Virus record (IMG/VR): IMGVR_UViG_3300010151_000043
Span: 1 to 38,215 of that record
DNA from: a virus
DNA: 38,215 nt
Direction: 5' to 3' (one strand)
In this document: one piece after another, positions 16,912-24,352 of the stretch
How positions within the stretch are numbered: position 1 is the stretch's first letter
Layout of the letters: the number at the start of each line of letters is the position of its first letter
Position numbers and translations under genes: made by a program
The notes under the pieces: generated by a model
Told to the model about the DNA's origin: nothing
What the model saw: the letters and a program-made list of their open reading frames with translations, nothing else
Databases searched by the model: none

Positions 16912-17135
16912 GCCTTCTCCTCTGTGCCCTGGCCCAGATCCTCTATCACCTCGAGAAACTCTGCCGTAGCAAGCGGATCTCCGACGGAGGCCCTCTTCTG
17001 TCGGTAGGTCCAGAGTTGTCTGGCCGCTCGCTGTCTTACCTTTTCGAGCTGGCCCTTGGGCCCAGTTGCCCAGGCCCTTGTCGCCCCGTCGGGGCCTTGG
17101 TGCATGACTATGATTTGTTTCGCTGCCGTGTTCAT
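16908..17135 (-). CDS. small hypothetical protein between nuclease and Sak4 genes
   Basis: 75 residues, coupled by 4-nt overlaps on both sides. Basic and helical (GQLEKVRQRAARQLWTYRQKR), ending in an acidic GTEEKA tail encoded across the downstream ribosome-binding site. No family recognised. Its invariant-looking position within a recombination operon suggests a helper of the nuclease or annealing protein. Confidence 0.6.
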   Translation of the reverse strand: MNTAAKQIIVMHQGPDGATRAWATGPKGQLEKVRQRAARQLWTYRQKRASVGDPLATAEFLEVIEDLGQGTEEKA

Positions 17136-18010
17136 TGAGTCGCTCCTTCCGTTCTCAGTTCTTGGTGCGGTCTGTCGACCGTCTCGTATGCGTCACGGGT
17201 AACTGCCCCGCAACAAAGGTCAAGGAAAGCGCAGCGACCGTATCGGCCGACGCAGCTCTCCGTGTTTCTGATGGCAAAGCCACCGTTGTCTATCTCGAGG
17301 ATTCGCTTGTGGATCTCCCAAGCCTCTTGCCTCCAGAGTTCCATCTGCTCCTCCGTCCTAGTAACCATCTCGTGGTGGAAGTAAAAGTCAGGTCTGTCTA
17401 GGTAGTCCTCCTTCATTCGTTCGATGTACTGCTCCGGGGTTTCGCCCTTCCTCTGCTTGCTTCCAGGCCACTTGGCTACGGCGTAGAACACCTTCCGGAC
17501 CTCCCACCCAAGCAGCCTTGAAGCAGCCTCTAGGTACGCCGAGACCTGGAAGTCGATGTCGAGCCTGTCGATGTAACTGGCGTCGAGCCTCGAGGTCGTC
17601 TTGAACTCGTAGACAGCCGTCGCGTCGAGCCCATCAAGCACCCCAGAGAAGCGGTGCTTCCTTGAGGGTCGGCCCGTCTTCGGGTTGATGAGGGGGAGGG
17701 TGAACTGAACCTCCCGCCGCGCCGGCCAGTAACTCCAGCGCTCTAGGGCTCCAGACACCAGGGCCTCGGCAACGCCTGCGGCCATGGCAAGCTCGTCCCG
17801 AGCCTCTTGCCCGAACACCTTGTCTTGAAAGGAGAGGATGTAGTCCGAGGCTGCCTTCGGGTCTCGGTGTTCAATCCCCAGGTGGGCGGCCGTCCCCCGC
17901 CTCATGGCCCTCGACTTTGCCGGAGGCCGCAGCAACTCCACGTATTTGTACTTGTGTAGCCTCTGGCACTTCCCGTAAGTCACCAGTTCTGATTGTGTAA
18001 TCGGTCGCAT
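17132..18010 (-). CDS. PD-(D/E)XK nuclease, Cas4/RecB-like, with probable Fe-S cluster
   Basis: 292 residues. The catalytic core shows GVLDGLDATAVYEFKTT: an Asp followed by E-F-K, as in the RecB/Cas4 nuclease family. Cys15 (YGKCQRLHKY) at the N-terminus and three cysteines near the C-terminus (SCVGRYGRCAFLDLC) reproduce the one-plus-three layout of the 4Fe-4S cluster in AddB/Cas4 nucleases. It would resect DNA ends to give ssDNA for the annealing pathway encoded downstream. The start at 18010 lies inside the upstream zinc-ribbon frame. Confidence 0.8.
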   Translation of the reverse strand: MRPITQSELVTYGKCQRLHKYKYVELLRPPAKSRAMRRGTAAHLGIEHRDPKAASDYILSFQDKVFGQEARDELAMAAGVAEALVSGALERWSYWPARREVQFTLPLINPKTGRPSRKHRFSGVLDGLDATAVYEFKTTSRLDASYIDRLDIDFQVSAYLEAASRLLGWEVRKVFYAVAKWPGSKQRKGETPEQYIERMKEDYLDRPDFYFHHEMVTRTEEQMELWRQEAWEIHKRILEIDNGGFAIRNTESCVGRYGRCAFLDLCCGAVTRDAYETVDRPHQELRTEGATQ

Positions 18011-18128
18011 AGTCTTCCCAGCCCTGGAGCAGATGTTCTGCCCCGCAGTATTCGCAGGTAAAGGTCCCGTCCAAGCGGACAGACACCGTCTCGTGGTCGC
18101 AAAAGTCGCAGTAAGTGGGCGTCCTCAT
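17871..18128 (-). CDS. zinc-ribbon protein, first gene of the recombination operon
   Basis: 85 residues. ATG 18128 is chosen because AGGAAGGAGG lies 6 nt upstream and because a strong -35/-10 pair ends just ahead of it. CDFCDHETVSVRLDGTFTCEYCGAEHL is a clear CxxC-x15-CxxC zinc ribbon. The last ~45 residues overlap the nuclease gene in another frame for 140 nt, which is unusual. Either the overlap is real or the tail is unimportant. A DNA- or RNA-binding regulatory role is possible. Confidence 0.6.
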   Translation of the reverse strand: MRTPTYCDFCDHETVSVRLDGTFTCEYCGAEHLLQGWEDYATDYTIRTGDLREVPEATQVQIRGVAAASGKVEGHEAGDGRPPGD

Positions 18129-18159
18129 CGCGCGCCTCCTTCCTAAGAGGGCCACCCGG

Positions 18160-18188
18160 ATAATACATTTGCCTGTAAATGAAGTCAA
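18160..18188 (-). promoter_or_regulatory. sigma70-type promoter for the leftward recombination operon
   Basis: Read on the minus strand, TTGACT (18188-18183) and TATTAT (18165-18160) are separated by exactly 17 nt. The expected start of transcription near 18153 leaves a short leader with a strong ribosome-binding site before ATG 18128. It is back to back with the rightward promoter. Confidence 0.65.
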
Positions 18189-18192
18189 GCTG

Positions 18193-18221
18193 TTGTCTTA
18201 CATCTGTCATGCCCCTATAGT
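18193..18221 (+). promoter_or_regulatory. sigma70-type promoter for the HTH-initiator-helicase operon
   Basis: TTGTCT (18193-18198) and TATAGT (18216-18221) are spaced by 17 nt. The predicted start of transcription falls ~12 nt before ATG 18240, with GGAGG in between. Its -35 is only 5 bp from the -35 of the leftward promoter, so one regulator could control both. Confidence 0.6.
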
Positions 18222-18239
18222 CCTTGTCTGGAGGTCATA

Positions 18240-18488
18240 ATGACAATAATTAAAGTAACTGGAACCGGACTTTTGCGAGAGTGGACCTCTCGTGAGGACA
18301 TTACAAGGCGAGAGGCTGCAGACCGCCTTCAGGTGGGGGTAGCCACCCTAGACTCTTGGCTGCAGGGGAACCGGCGCCCCGGGCTTGCTGCTGCTCGGGT
18401 TATCGAGGAAGCCACCAACGGTCTTGTGAAGACCGACGACTGGCTTACTGAGGAGGAACTCGCGACCGTCCGGTCGGCTCGTCCTTAG
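18240..18488 (+). CDS. HTH (XRE/Cro-like) DNA-binding protein
   Basis: 82 residues with GGAGG before ATG. SREDITRREAADRLQVGVATLDSWLQGN followed by RRPGLAAARVIEEATNG is a typical Cro/CI-type helix-turn-helix (recognition helix around VATLDSWLQG). It is the first gene of the rightward operon, directly beside a divergent promoter pair. It is therefore the best candidate in the window for an early transcription regulator and could also act at the palindromes of the 30.8-36.4 kb region (inference). Confidence 0.75.
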   Translation: MTIIKVTGTGLLREWTSREDITRREAADRLQVGVATLDSWLQGNRRPGLAAARVIEEATNGLVKTDDWLTEEELATVRSARP

Positions 18489-18505
18489 CGCTGCGGGGGG
18501 TAGGG

Positions 18506-19405
18506 ATGGCGCGAATCCGATCAATCAAGCCCGAGTTCTTCCACCATGAGGGCCTCGCTTCATGCACTCCGCATGCTCGCCTGCTGTTCGTTGCGATGCT
18601 GCAGCTCGCGGACAGGTCGGGGCGTTTCCGGTGGATCCCAATGCAGGTCCATGCCCACGCCTTCCCCCATGAGCGCGAGCTCGACATCCCGGCCCTGGCC
18701 GCGGAACTCGAGGGGATCGGGTGCATTCGGACCTACACCGTGGGCGGCAAGCGTTTTGTAGATGTAGAAAACTTCACCAAGCACCAGAAAGTGCCTAATT
18801 CTGAAAGGAAATCCGTACTTCCGCAGGTGTCCCAAGAAACTTTGACAACTTTTGTTGGACACGATGTCAAACAAAGTAGGCATTGGAGGGATGGAGGTAT
18901 GGAGGGAGACAGTGTCTCTAGTGGTCTGAATGGTAAGGATGTAGACCTTGGTACTTCTGTTAGCAGAATCTGGAATACATATAAAAAGTATCACCCTAGA
19001 AGTAGGCACGCTCCTCCCAAGAGTTGGCGAGAGATGGTGGAGGATGCTCTCGGGGAGTACAGCGCTGACGAGCTTTGTCTTGTTGTCCGCTGGGCGAAGG
19101 AGAGCAGGGACTACTCGTTCCAGCGAAGTAAGAAGCTCGACAAGCTCAACAACATCCTCGCCTTCACAAAACTGCCGGGCAGGATCGAGTCTGCCCTGGA
19201 GTGGGCCGGGGTGGCGACTTCCCTGGAGTCGTACCTTGAGGCGAATGCTCAGGCTGCCATCAGGTACAAGGATGAGTTCGAGCAGGGGGGCAGGGCCATG
19301 GACCCGGGCACCCTCACCCACTACATGCAGGAGTATGGCCTTCCGGTTCCGTCTCCTGACATCGAGGCGAAGGTGATCAAATGGTTGATGAAGAGGAAGG
19401 TGTAG
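18506..19405 (+). CDS. phage replisome-organiser-like protein (replication initiator candidate)
   Basis: 299 residues. The N-terminus (MARIRSIKPEFFHHEGLAS, then ARLLFVAMLQLADRSGRF) is the hallmark of the phage winged-helix replisome-organiser group that precedes a DnaB or DnaC gene. Residues ~105-165 are a polar, AT-rich-encoded linker, followed by a helical C-terminal domain (REMVEDALGEYSADELCLVV). It probably binds the origin and loads the helicase encoded next. The linker DNA (about 18780-19010) is markedly more AT-rich than its surroundings. Confidence 0.7.
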   Translation: MARIRSIKPEFFHHEGLASCTPHARLLFVAMLQLADRSGRFRWIPMQVHAHAFPHERELDIPALAAELEGIGCIRTYTVGGKRFVDVENFTKHQKVPNSERKSVLPQVSQETLTTFVGHDVKQSRHWRDGGMEGDSVSSGLNGKDVDLGTSVSRIWNTYKKYHPRSRHAPPKSWREMVEDALGEYSADELCLVVRWAKESRDYSFQRSKKLDKLNNILAFTKLPGRIESALEWAGVATSLESYLEANAQAAIRYKDEFEQGGRAMDPGTLTHYMQEYGLPVPSPDIEAKVIKWLMKRKV

Positions 19406-20721
19406 GAGAGATGTTTTCATTCAGTACTGAGTCTTCAGAGCGGGCTCTTGTTGGTGCGGTGTTCCTTGGCGGTGAGCGTGTTTTCTACGAAGCGGAGTCC
19501 CTTGGGTTGAGGGAGGACCACTTCTCGAAGCCGGGTAACAGGCTGCTCTGGGCGGTCTTTCGTGACGGCCTTGAGGGTGGGGTCAAGCCAGACGTCGGGA
19601 TGATCTACGAGCGACACGAGCGGGACATCGTCAAGTTCGGAGGCTTCTCCTGGTTGAGCAGTTTCAGTGGTGCCTGTGGCTCCATCCACCATGTCCCCAG
19701 TTACGTGGACCGGGTGATCGCCGGCCACCGCCGGGCGAAGATCCTCCACGCAGCTCGGCTGGCCCTCGAGGCCGGCAAGTCACCAGACAACACGGCGGCA
19801 GACATTCACGCCCTCCTAGAGGGGGCTCTGAGTGACTCTGCGGGTGAGGTTGGCGTTGGGTCCGAACTAGAAACAGCAGAGAGCCTCGTCATGGACTGGG
19901 CGGCGAGGAGACAGTCTGTCCTCGACGGTGAGACTGAGTCCGATGAGTTGACGTGGGACATCCATGCGCTTGATCGGTTCGTGGCAGCGGGCCCAGGTCA
20001 CTTGGTTGTTATCGGGGGTCGCCCGAAGATGGGGAAGAGCCAGCTCGCCCTCTCCATCATGGCGAACATCTCTAGGAAGTACGGCCCGACCCTCTTCTGT
20101 TCTGCGGAGATGGGGAGGGATGCCCTCGCCAGGCGGATCCTCTCCTCAAGCGCAGACATCAAGACAACAGACCCCAGGGCCTTCGCGGAGGGTACTGCTC
20201 GGGTGTTCAGGGAGTGGCTCGATGTCCCGATGTTCTTCGACTACAAGGCGCGTTCCTTCCAAAACGTCTCGGCCTCCATCCGCTTCGCCCACCGCAAGCA
20301 CGGCATCAGGGCTGCGGCGATTGACTACCTGCAGTTGCTCGAGATGGCCGGCGCGAGGACCGAGGAGGAGGAGATCGGACGAGCCTCTAAGGGTTTCAAG
20401 AATCTTGCGGAGGACCTCGGCATCCCCATCGTCCTTCTCGTCCAGGTGAACCGTCGTTGCGAGGAGAGGGCGGACAAGCGTCCGGTCATGTCCGACATCC
20501 GCGGGTCTGGCCGTGTCGAGCAGGATGCAGACGCTGTCGTCTTCGTCTACCGGGAGTCCTACTACAACGAGCGGTTCGCTCGCCCCAGCCAAGTGGAGCT
20601 CCTCGTCCGAGCTAACCGGCACGGTCCCGCCGGAACGGGCATCGCCTTCTGGCGTCCGGGTGGTGGGTGGTTCCGCGACCCGACCCCCTGGGAGTCCCTA
20701 GGCAAGAAGGACCTCGACTAG
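19381..20721 (+). CDS. dnaB: DnaB-like replicative helicase
   Basis: 446 residues, the normal length for DnaB. The N-terminal domain is seen in SSERALVGAVFLGG. Walker A is GGRPKMGKS around residues 212-220, Walker B IDYLQLLEM near 313, and the conserved RGSGRVEQDADAVVFVYRE motif follows. It unwinds the phage replication fork. The start is uncertain: ATG 19381 overlaps the previous gene by 25 nt, while ATG 19411 follows an AGGAG element at very short spacing and would remove ten acidic residues. The last codons lie in a 13-bp hairpin. Confidence 0.9.
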   Translation: MVDEEEGVGEMFSFSTESSERALVGAVFLGGERVFYEAESLGLREDHFSKPGNRLLWAVFRDGLEGGVKPDVGMIYERHERDIVKFGGFSWLSSFSGACGSIHHVPSYVDRVIAGHRRAKILHAARLALEAGKSPDNTAADIHALLEGALSDSAGEVGVGSELETAESLVMDWAARRQSVLDGETESDELTWDIHALDRFVAAGPGHLVVIGGRPKMGKSQLALSIMANISRKYGPTLFCSAEMGRDALARRILSSSADIKTTDPRAFAEGTARVFREWLDVPMFFDYKARSFQNVSASIRFAHRKHGIRAAAIDYLQLLEMAGARTEEEEIGRASKGFKNLAEDLGIPIVLLVQVNRRCEERADKRPVMSDIRGSGRVEQDADAVVFVYRESYYNERFARPSQVELLVRANRHGPAGTGIAFWRPGGGWFRDPTPWESLGKKDLD

Positions 20722-20742
20722 ACAAAGCCAGTCGAGGTCCTT
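20707..20742. terminator. 13-bp perfect hairpin across the dnaB stop codon
   Basis: AAGGACCTCGACT (20707-20719) and AGTCGAGGTCCTT (20730-20742) are perfect inverted repeats with a 10-nt loop, at the convergent junction between the helicase operon and the minus-strand modification genes. The T run after the stem is short, so it may be a weak intrinsic terminator in either direction or an mRNA-stabilising hairpin. Confidence 0.5.
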
Positions 20743-20800
20743 CTGCGGTGGCGCGGTGGCTTGGGGGGTGGGGGGGCGACCTCGCCTTCGGGGCCACAGT

Positions 20801-21133
20801 CTAGTCTTTGCTCTTCCCACTGTCATCCCATACCGTTTTTGTGTGCGGAGGGATGCCCCTCCGGGTCCTGGCCGTAGACACCGCTTGGTGGCTTATGCCG
20901 AGGTCCTTCGCGACTTTCCGGTCAGACCACTTCCCGAGCATGGGGTGGTAGTCGTCCCGCTTTGGCGGCCCCCCCTTTCTCTCGCTGTGGACGCCAAGCC
21001 TGCTTAGCGTCTTGTGTGCCGTTCTCCAGTGGATGCCCCACTTGTCGGCAAGCCCTCGGATTGACCGGAGACTCTGGTAGTCCCTGACAAAATCCAACTC
21101 GTCCTCTTCGCCAATAGATCTCTTCCTAGGCAT
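20801..21133 (-). CDS. small protein with two helix-turn-helix segments
   Basis: 110 residues from ATG 21133 (GGAGGG upstream; the longer frame runs into the methyltransferase). Two similar HTH-like stretches are visible: SIRGLADKWGIHWRTAHKTL and SDRKVAKDLGISHQAVSTAR, each followed by a basic turn. It overlaps the methyltransferase stop by 8 nt and is last in the modification operon. It may regulate the cassette or act as a small DNA-binding accessory of it. Resembles homeodomain-like resolvase/transposase HTHs but has no catalytic domain. Confidence 0.65.
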   Translation of the reverse strand: MPRKRSIGEEDELDFVRDYQSLRSIRGLADKWGIHWRTAHKTLSRLGVHSERKGGPPKRDDYHPMLGKWSDRKVAKDLGISHQAVSTARTRRGIPPHTKTVWDDSGKSKD

Positions 21134-22337
21134 TGTGCCCTCCGTCGCTCTTCGTGATTTGTTCTGCGAGCCGCTGGGCCACAATTGGCGTAACGGCATT
21201 CCCTACCTGTCGGTACTGGCTGGCCTTCGTTCCCTTGAGGGGGTGGTCGTCAGGAAAGTCCATGAGGCGAGCACACTCGGCCACTGACAGCCTTCTGCGC
21301 CCAGTTGCGAGCCAGAGTGTGTCCGAGGCCCTTGCCGGCCCTCCCTGGGCCGTCCAGCCCGTGCTCTCTTTCCCGTTGGTCCCCTTGTACTCGGTCGCAC
21401 TGACGAGAGCACTGGGCCTGTCCAAGAGTTCGGGGTGCTCGCCCTTTCTCCACCTAGACTCGACCCACGGGCCAGCGTTCCCGATTTGCGCGGCTGGGAT
21501 CGTGGTACACGGCTCGTCCGTCAGGTCCCGGTAGTTCCTCTTGTGTGCGAGCTCGGGTGTCTGCGGGTTCCTTCCGCCCCCGATGACCCGAAGCATCTGG
21601 TTCCCCTTTCCTCCGATGGTAGGTGCCGGCTCCTCCGTGCTAGCTGGCCTCTCTTGTCTCGGGTTGTTGCTCGAGTTCCTGCTACCGCTGAGCTCGCCGG
21701 TCAGCCCGAGGGCGTGGCCCACGGTGTTCCAGGGCAGGAGGTTCTTGTCGAAGAGCTCCCGCTCCTTCCCCGGGTCGCTGTGTGTCGGCTCGGGCCACTC
21801 GATGGGGTGGGGGCCGGCGACGATGAACACCCTGCGCCTCCGCTGGGGAACCCCGAAGTTTGCACTGTCCAAGACCTTCCAGTCAACCCACCTGAAGTGG
21901 CGACGGAGGTCTTGGAGGATCACCTGGTCGAAGTAGGCATTCGGGCAGAGGGGTGTCCCGATGCAGCACTTCCCCTGCTTGCAGGCGCCCTTGTGGTTGG
22001 TGAGTCCGACCACGTTCTCTCCCACGAACCAAGTGGGCCGGAGGAAATCAACCACCTCAACGGTGGCGGGCCACATGTTCCTGTCGTCCTGAGCCCCCTT
22101 CCTTTTGCCGGCGGTAGACCACGCTTGGCAGGGGAAGGACGACCACAGGAGGTCTGGTGCCATGCCCTCGTACAAGGACAGGTCACGAACATCCCCCTGG
22201 ACAGCAGGGAGCCCCGCAGCCCGCAGCGTGGAGCAGGCGTCTTCGTCCCACTCCACGCAGGCGAGGTGTTCACACCCCGCAGCCTCGAGTCCGAGGGCAG
22301 CGCCCCCAGCTCCGGCGAACAGTTCAAGTACTTTCAT
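21126..22337 (-). CDS. DNA (cytosine-C5) methyltransferase
   Basis: 403 residues with all main C5-MTase motifs: motif I LELFAGAGGAALG (residues 4-16), the PCQ catalytic loop with Cys70, ENV at 107-109, QRRRRVFIVA near 165-174 and the C-terminal QVGNAVTP. The target-recognition region (~230-330) is variable. A Cys-rich insert (GACKQGKCCIGTPLC) follows motif VI and is shared by some phage enzymes. It makes 5-methylcytosine, most likely to protect phage DNA from restriction. No cognate restriction endonuclease is adjacent. The ATG lies in a GGAAGGAGAAGAGAG leader. Confidence 0.9.
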   Translation of the reverse strand: MKVLELFAGAGGAALGLEAAGCEHLACVEWDEDACSTLRAAGLPAVQGDVRDLSLYEGMAPDLLWSSFPCQAWSTAGKRKGAQDDRNMWPATVEVVDFLRPTWFVGENVVGLTNHKGACKQGKCCIGTPLCPNAYFDQVILQDLRRHFRWVDWKVLDSANFGVPQRRRRVFIVAGPHPIEWPEPTHSDPGKERELFDKNLLPWNTVGHALGLTGELSGSRNSSNNPRQERPASTEEPAPTIGGKGNQMLRVIGGGRNPQTPELAHKRNYRDLTDEPCTTIPAAQIGNAGPWVESRWRKGEHPELLDRPSALVSATEYKGTNGKESTGWTAQGGPARASDTLWLATGRRRLSVAECARLMDFPDDHPLKGTKASQYRQVGNAVTPIVAQRLAEQITKSDGGHNA

Positions 22338-22488
22338 CTCTCTTCTCCTTCCTTGCTATGTCACAGTCGCCAGGCCTGACGACCTCCTGGTACTCGTACT
22401 CAATGCACCCTTCACACTCGTCGGGGTGTGTTGTGTAGTACTCGGCGCCGCACCCCTTGCAGCGCCTCGCTTCGGTTGAATTTCTCAC
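22324..22488 (-). CDS. 54-residue zinc-ribbon protein between dpdA and the methyltransferase
   Basis: A frame too short for routine calling. GTG 22488 overlaps the dpdA stop (GTGA) and has AGGAAGGAG 9 nt upstream. It ends at TGA 22324-22326, 14 nt into the methyltransferase gene. It encodes RRCKGCGAEYYTTHPDECEGC, i.e. Cys10, Cys13, Cys25 and Cys28 in a CxxC-x11-CxxC ribbon, then an acidic/basic tail. Placement inside the modification cassette suggests a helper for substrate or DNA recognition. The function is unproven. Confidence 0.65.
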   Translation of the reverse strand: MRNSTEARRCKGCGAEYYTTHPDECEGCIEYEYQEVVRPGDCDIARKEKRDEST

Positions 22489-23111
22489 GCACCGCTCCTT
22501 CCTGGGAACATGTGACCCTGCCTCCGGGCAAGGTCGAGTTTTCTTAGTGTCTTTCTAAACCTCGTCGGGCTGGACCCGTCGAAGCTGTCTGCCCCTGCGT
22601 CTCGGCACAGGTTGATCCTTTTGATGCTGTTCACTCGGGCTACGTGAAACAGGCAGTCACGCTTCTTAGCGAGCTCGCCCCACGCCCCCATTGTCTCCAA
22701 CTTCCAGTCGGTTGAGCCGCCGAGGAAGATGCCAATCTGCGGTGAGAGTGTCGACCTCACGCCCTCCACGGTCATCCCATCCTGGACGGGGAGGAGGAGT
22801 TGGCGACCGAACTGCTCCAGCCGGGGCACCCACGACATCGACATCCTGAGTGACTCGAGGCCCCCACCAACAATGTCGGGGAGGACGATCCAGTCCGCGT
22901 TTGCGCCGTGGTCCCGAAGGACCCGCTCAAAACCCTCCACATTGAAAGGGAGACCTCTGGTGTGGCAACCCCAAGCCCCGTTGTCGAGCCCGTATGGGAG
23001 GGGTGACGGGGTCCGGTAGTTCTGACTCGGTTCGATGATGAACCTCCACTCGGCATCTCGAAGCGCGTCGAGGGTAAGGCCCGAGCATCGGGACGTGTAT
23101 GCCCGCATCAT
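22485..23111 (-). CDS. dpdA: DpdA-like DNA guanine transglycosylase (7-deazaguanine insertion)
   Basis: 208 residues with the TGT/DpdA-type barrel signatures: GLDNGAWG, WIVLPDIVGGGLES (first catalytic-type Asp), LLLPVQDGMT, IGIFLGGSTDWKLE, HVARVNS, and GADSFDGSS with the second Asp where the TGT nucleophile lies. It lacks the zinc-binding C-terminus of tRNA TGT, as DpdA proteins can. It would exchange guanine in DNA for preQ0 (or a derivative) made by the QueC next door. It starts at ATG 23111 overlapping the cupin stop. I am fairly sure of the family, less so of the subgroup. Confidence 0.75.
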   Translation of the reverse strand: MMRAYTSRCSGLTLDALRDAEWRFIIEPSQNYRTPSPLPYGLDNGAWGCHTRGLPFNVEGFERVLRDHGANADWIVLPDIVGGGLESLRMSMSWVPRLEQFGRQLLLPVQDGMTVEGVRSTLSPQIGIFLGGSTDWKLETMGAWGELAKKRDCLFHVARVNSIKRINLCRDAGADSFDGSSPTRFRKTLRKLDLARRQGHMFPGRSGA

Positions 23112-23458
23112 GGGAGCCTCCGCCAGGACCAGTCCTGTCGCTTTGGCCCGCGGATGCAGAGGGTCAGTGCCCCCTCGGGGAAAACTCGAATCTTGTGGAC
23201 AGTCTTGTGTCCCCTAAAGGACACGGACCATCGGCGCCTGGGCTTACCCGCACCGACACACCGAATCTCGTCGTACCCACCACGAAGGACCACCGTGACA
23301 AACGACCATGGGTGGTCATGGGCTCCGATGATCGGGCGGTGCCTAGAGGCGGGGAAGCGGTGCAAGTACAGGCCAACCAGCCGGGTTTCGAGGAGGTAAA
23401 GCCTCTCCATGACGGGCCGCTTCGACTCCTCGTTGGGGAAGATTGGAAGCCACCTCAT
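23108..23458 (-). CDS. small metal-binding cupin in the modification cassette
   Basis: 116 residues from ATG 23458, which overlaps the queC stop (ATGA). GLYLHRFPASRHRP then AHDHPWSFVTVVLRGGYDE carries the His-x-His and acidic ligands of a cupin barrel. GHKTVHKIRVF supplies a later His, and PKRQDWSW ends the domain. This family of small cupins is common in phages without a known reaction. Coupled between queC and dpdA, it may act on preQ0 or on the modified base, but that is inference from context. Confidence 0.65.
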   Translation of the reverse strand: MRWLPIFPNEESKRPVMERLYLLETRLVGLYLHRFPASRHRPIIGAHDHPWSFVTVVLRGGYDEIRCVGAGKPRRRWSVSFRGHKTVHKIRVFPEGALTLCIRGPKRQDWSWRRLP

Positions 23459-24081
23459 GGGCTGAGCCCCTTCGCTCGGGCAAGGCAGGCGCCGCACTCC
23501 TTGCACGGGGTGTCGCCCCCGGCGTAGCAGGACCAGGACATGACGATGAGGTTCGTTGCTCCGAGGGTTCTGGCGAGCGACACGACCTCCTCCTTCGTCT
23601 TGTCGATGAGCGGCGTGTAGACCGGGATACGCAGCTCCGCCTCAACCGACCGGAAGAACTCAGGACGACAGTCCTCAAAGACCTCTTGGTCGTCCGCGCA
23701 GGCACCGAACACGAGGGCGTCGGGAAGCTCCGGATCGTGCAGGAGGGCCGCCGCAACGATAAGCGCGCGGTTTCTCCCGGGAACAACAACGTCCGAGCCA
23801 AACAGGTCTCCGCCATCGGAGACAAGAGAGCCGCCGGAGGGGTACCAGTCCCCGATGCCGTCGCCAACAAGGTAGATGGTCAGCGGCACCCGGGCGGTCG
23901 ATGCGATCCTCTTCGCAGCCTCGAGTTCCTTGGCCGCATGCCGCTGGCCGTAGTCAAAGCAGACGGCGTCAACGATGTCGTCGTAGTGCCCGTGGTGCTT
24001 GATTGCCCAAGCGAGGCAGACTGCGGAGTCCATCCCACCGGACAGCAGGACGCGGGTTCTCTTCGGGTAGATTCTCCTCAT
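23455..24081 (-). CDS. queC: QueC, 7-cyano-7-deazaguanine (preQ0) synthase
   Basis: 208 residues from ATG 24081 (AGGAAGGAGAAGAGAG leader; the longer upstream frame is not needed). The PP-loop ATP motif SGGMDS is at residues 14-19, and FDYGQRH and VPGRNRALIVAAAL are QueC-specific segments. The zinc-binding cysteines are Cys185, 193, 196 and 199 (SCYAGGDTPCKECGAC). It converts 7-carboxy-7-deazaguanine to preQ0 with ATP and ammonia. FolE, QueD and QueE are not in the window and must come from the host or the missing part of the genome. Confidence 0.92.
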   Translation of the reverse strand: MRRIYPKRTRVLLSGGMDSAVCLAWAIKHHGHYDDIVDAVCFDYGQRHAAKELEAAKRIASTARVPLTIYLVGDGIGDWYPSGGSLVSDGGDLFGSDVVVPGRNRALIVAAALLHDPELPDALVFGACADDQEVFEDCRPEFFRSVEAELRIPVYTPLIDKTKEEVVSLARTLGATNLIVMSWSCYAGGDTPCKECGACLARAKGLSP

Positions 24082-24095
24082 CTCTCTTCTCCTTC

Positions 24096-24344
24096 CTAAA
24101 GCCACTCGACATTGCCGAATGGCATCTCTATTACGGACATGCACGCATACTCTGCGTACTCGGGGAACGAACTGAGTTCGCCGCGTTCGTTGCGGGGTCC
24201 TCCGCGGGCCTTCCGCCCCGCGAGGTACTCCTTCCTCATCGCCTTGACGGCCTCTTCCTTTGTCTCACCAATGACGGTGAGCTCGTAGCCGAAGACGCCC
24301 AGTTGGGCGAGGTAGACTGACTTGGGCTCATTCTTCTTGCTCAT
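24096..24344 (-). CDS. small hypothetical phage protein
   Basis: 82 residues with AGGAGGA before the ATG. VYLAQLGVFGYELTVIGETKEEAVKAMRKEY is a beta-beta-alpha pattern seen in small phage proteins of unknown function; the C-terminal part (ECACMSVIEMPFGNV-like, FPEYAEYACMSVIEMPF) is also conserved-looking. It lies 15 nt upstream of queC in the same direction and could be co-transcribed, but no link to the modification is visible. Confidence 0.6.
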   Translation of the reverse strand: MSKKNEPKSVYLAQLGVFGYELTVIGETKEEAVKAMRKEYLAGRKARGGPRNERGELSSFPEYAEYACMSVIEMPFGNVEWL

Positions 24345-24352
24345 GCTTCCTC

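Noticed and set aside
17980-18210. Longer alternative minus-strand frame at the start of the recombination operon
   Set aside because: It covers the -35/-10 promoter and competes with the zinc-ribbon frame, which has intact CxxC pairs and a strong ribosome-binding site.
18240-24081. Restriction-modification system with the C5 methyltransferase
   Set aside because: No neighbouring gene shows endonuclease motifs; the methyltransferase sits with queC and dpdA, so protective modification is the better reading.
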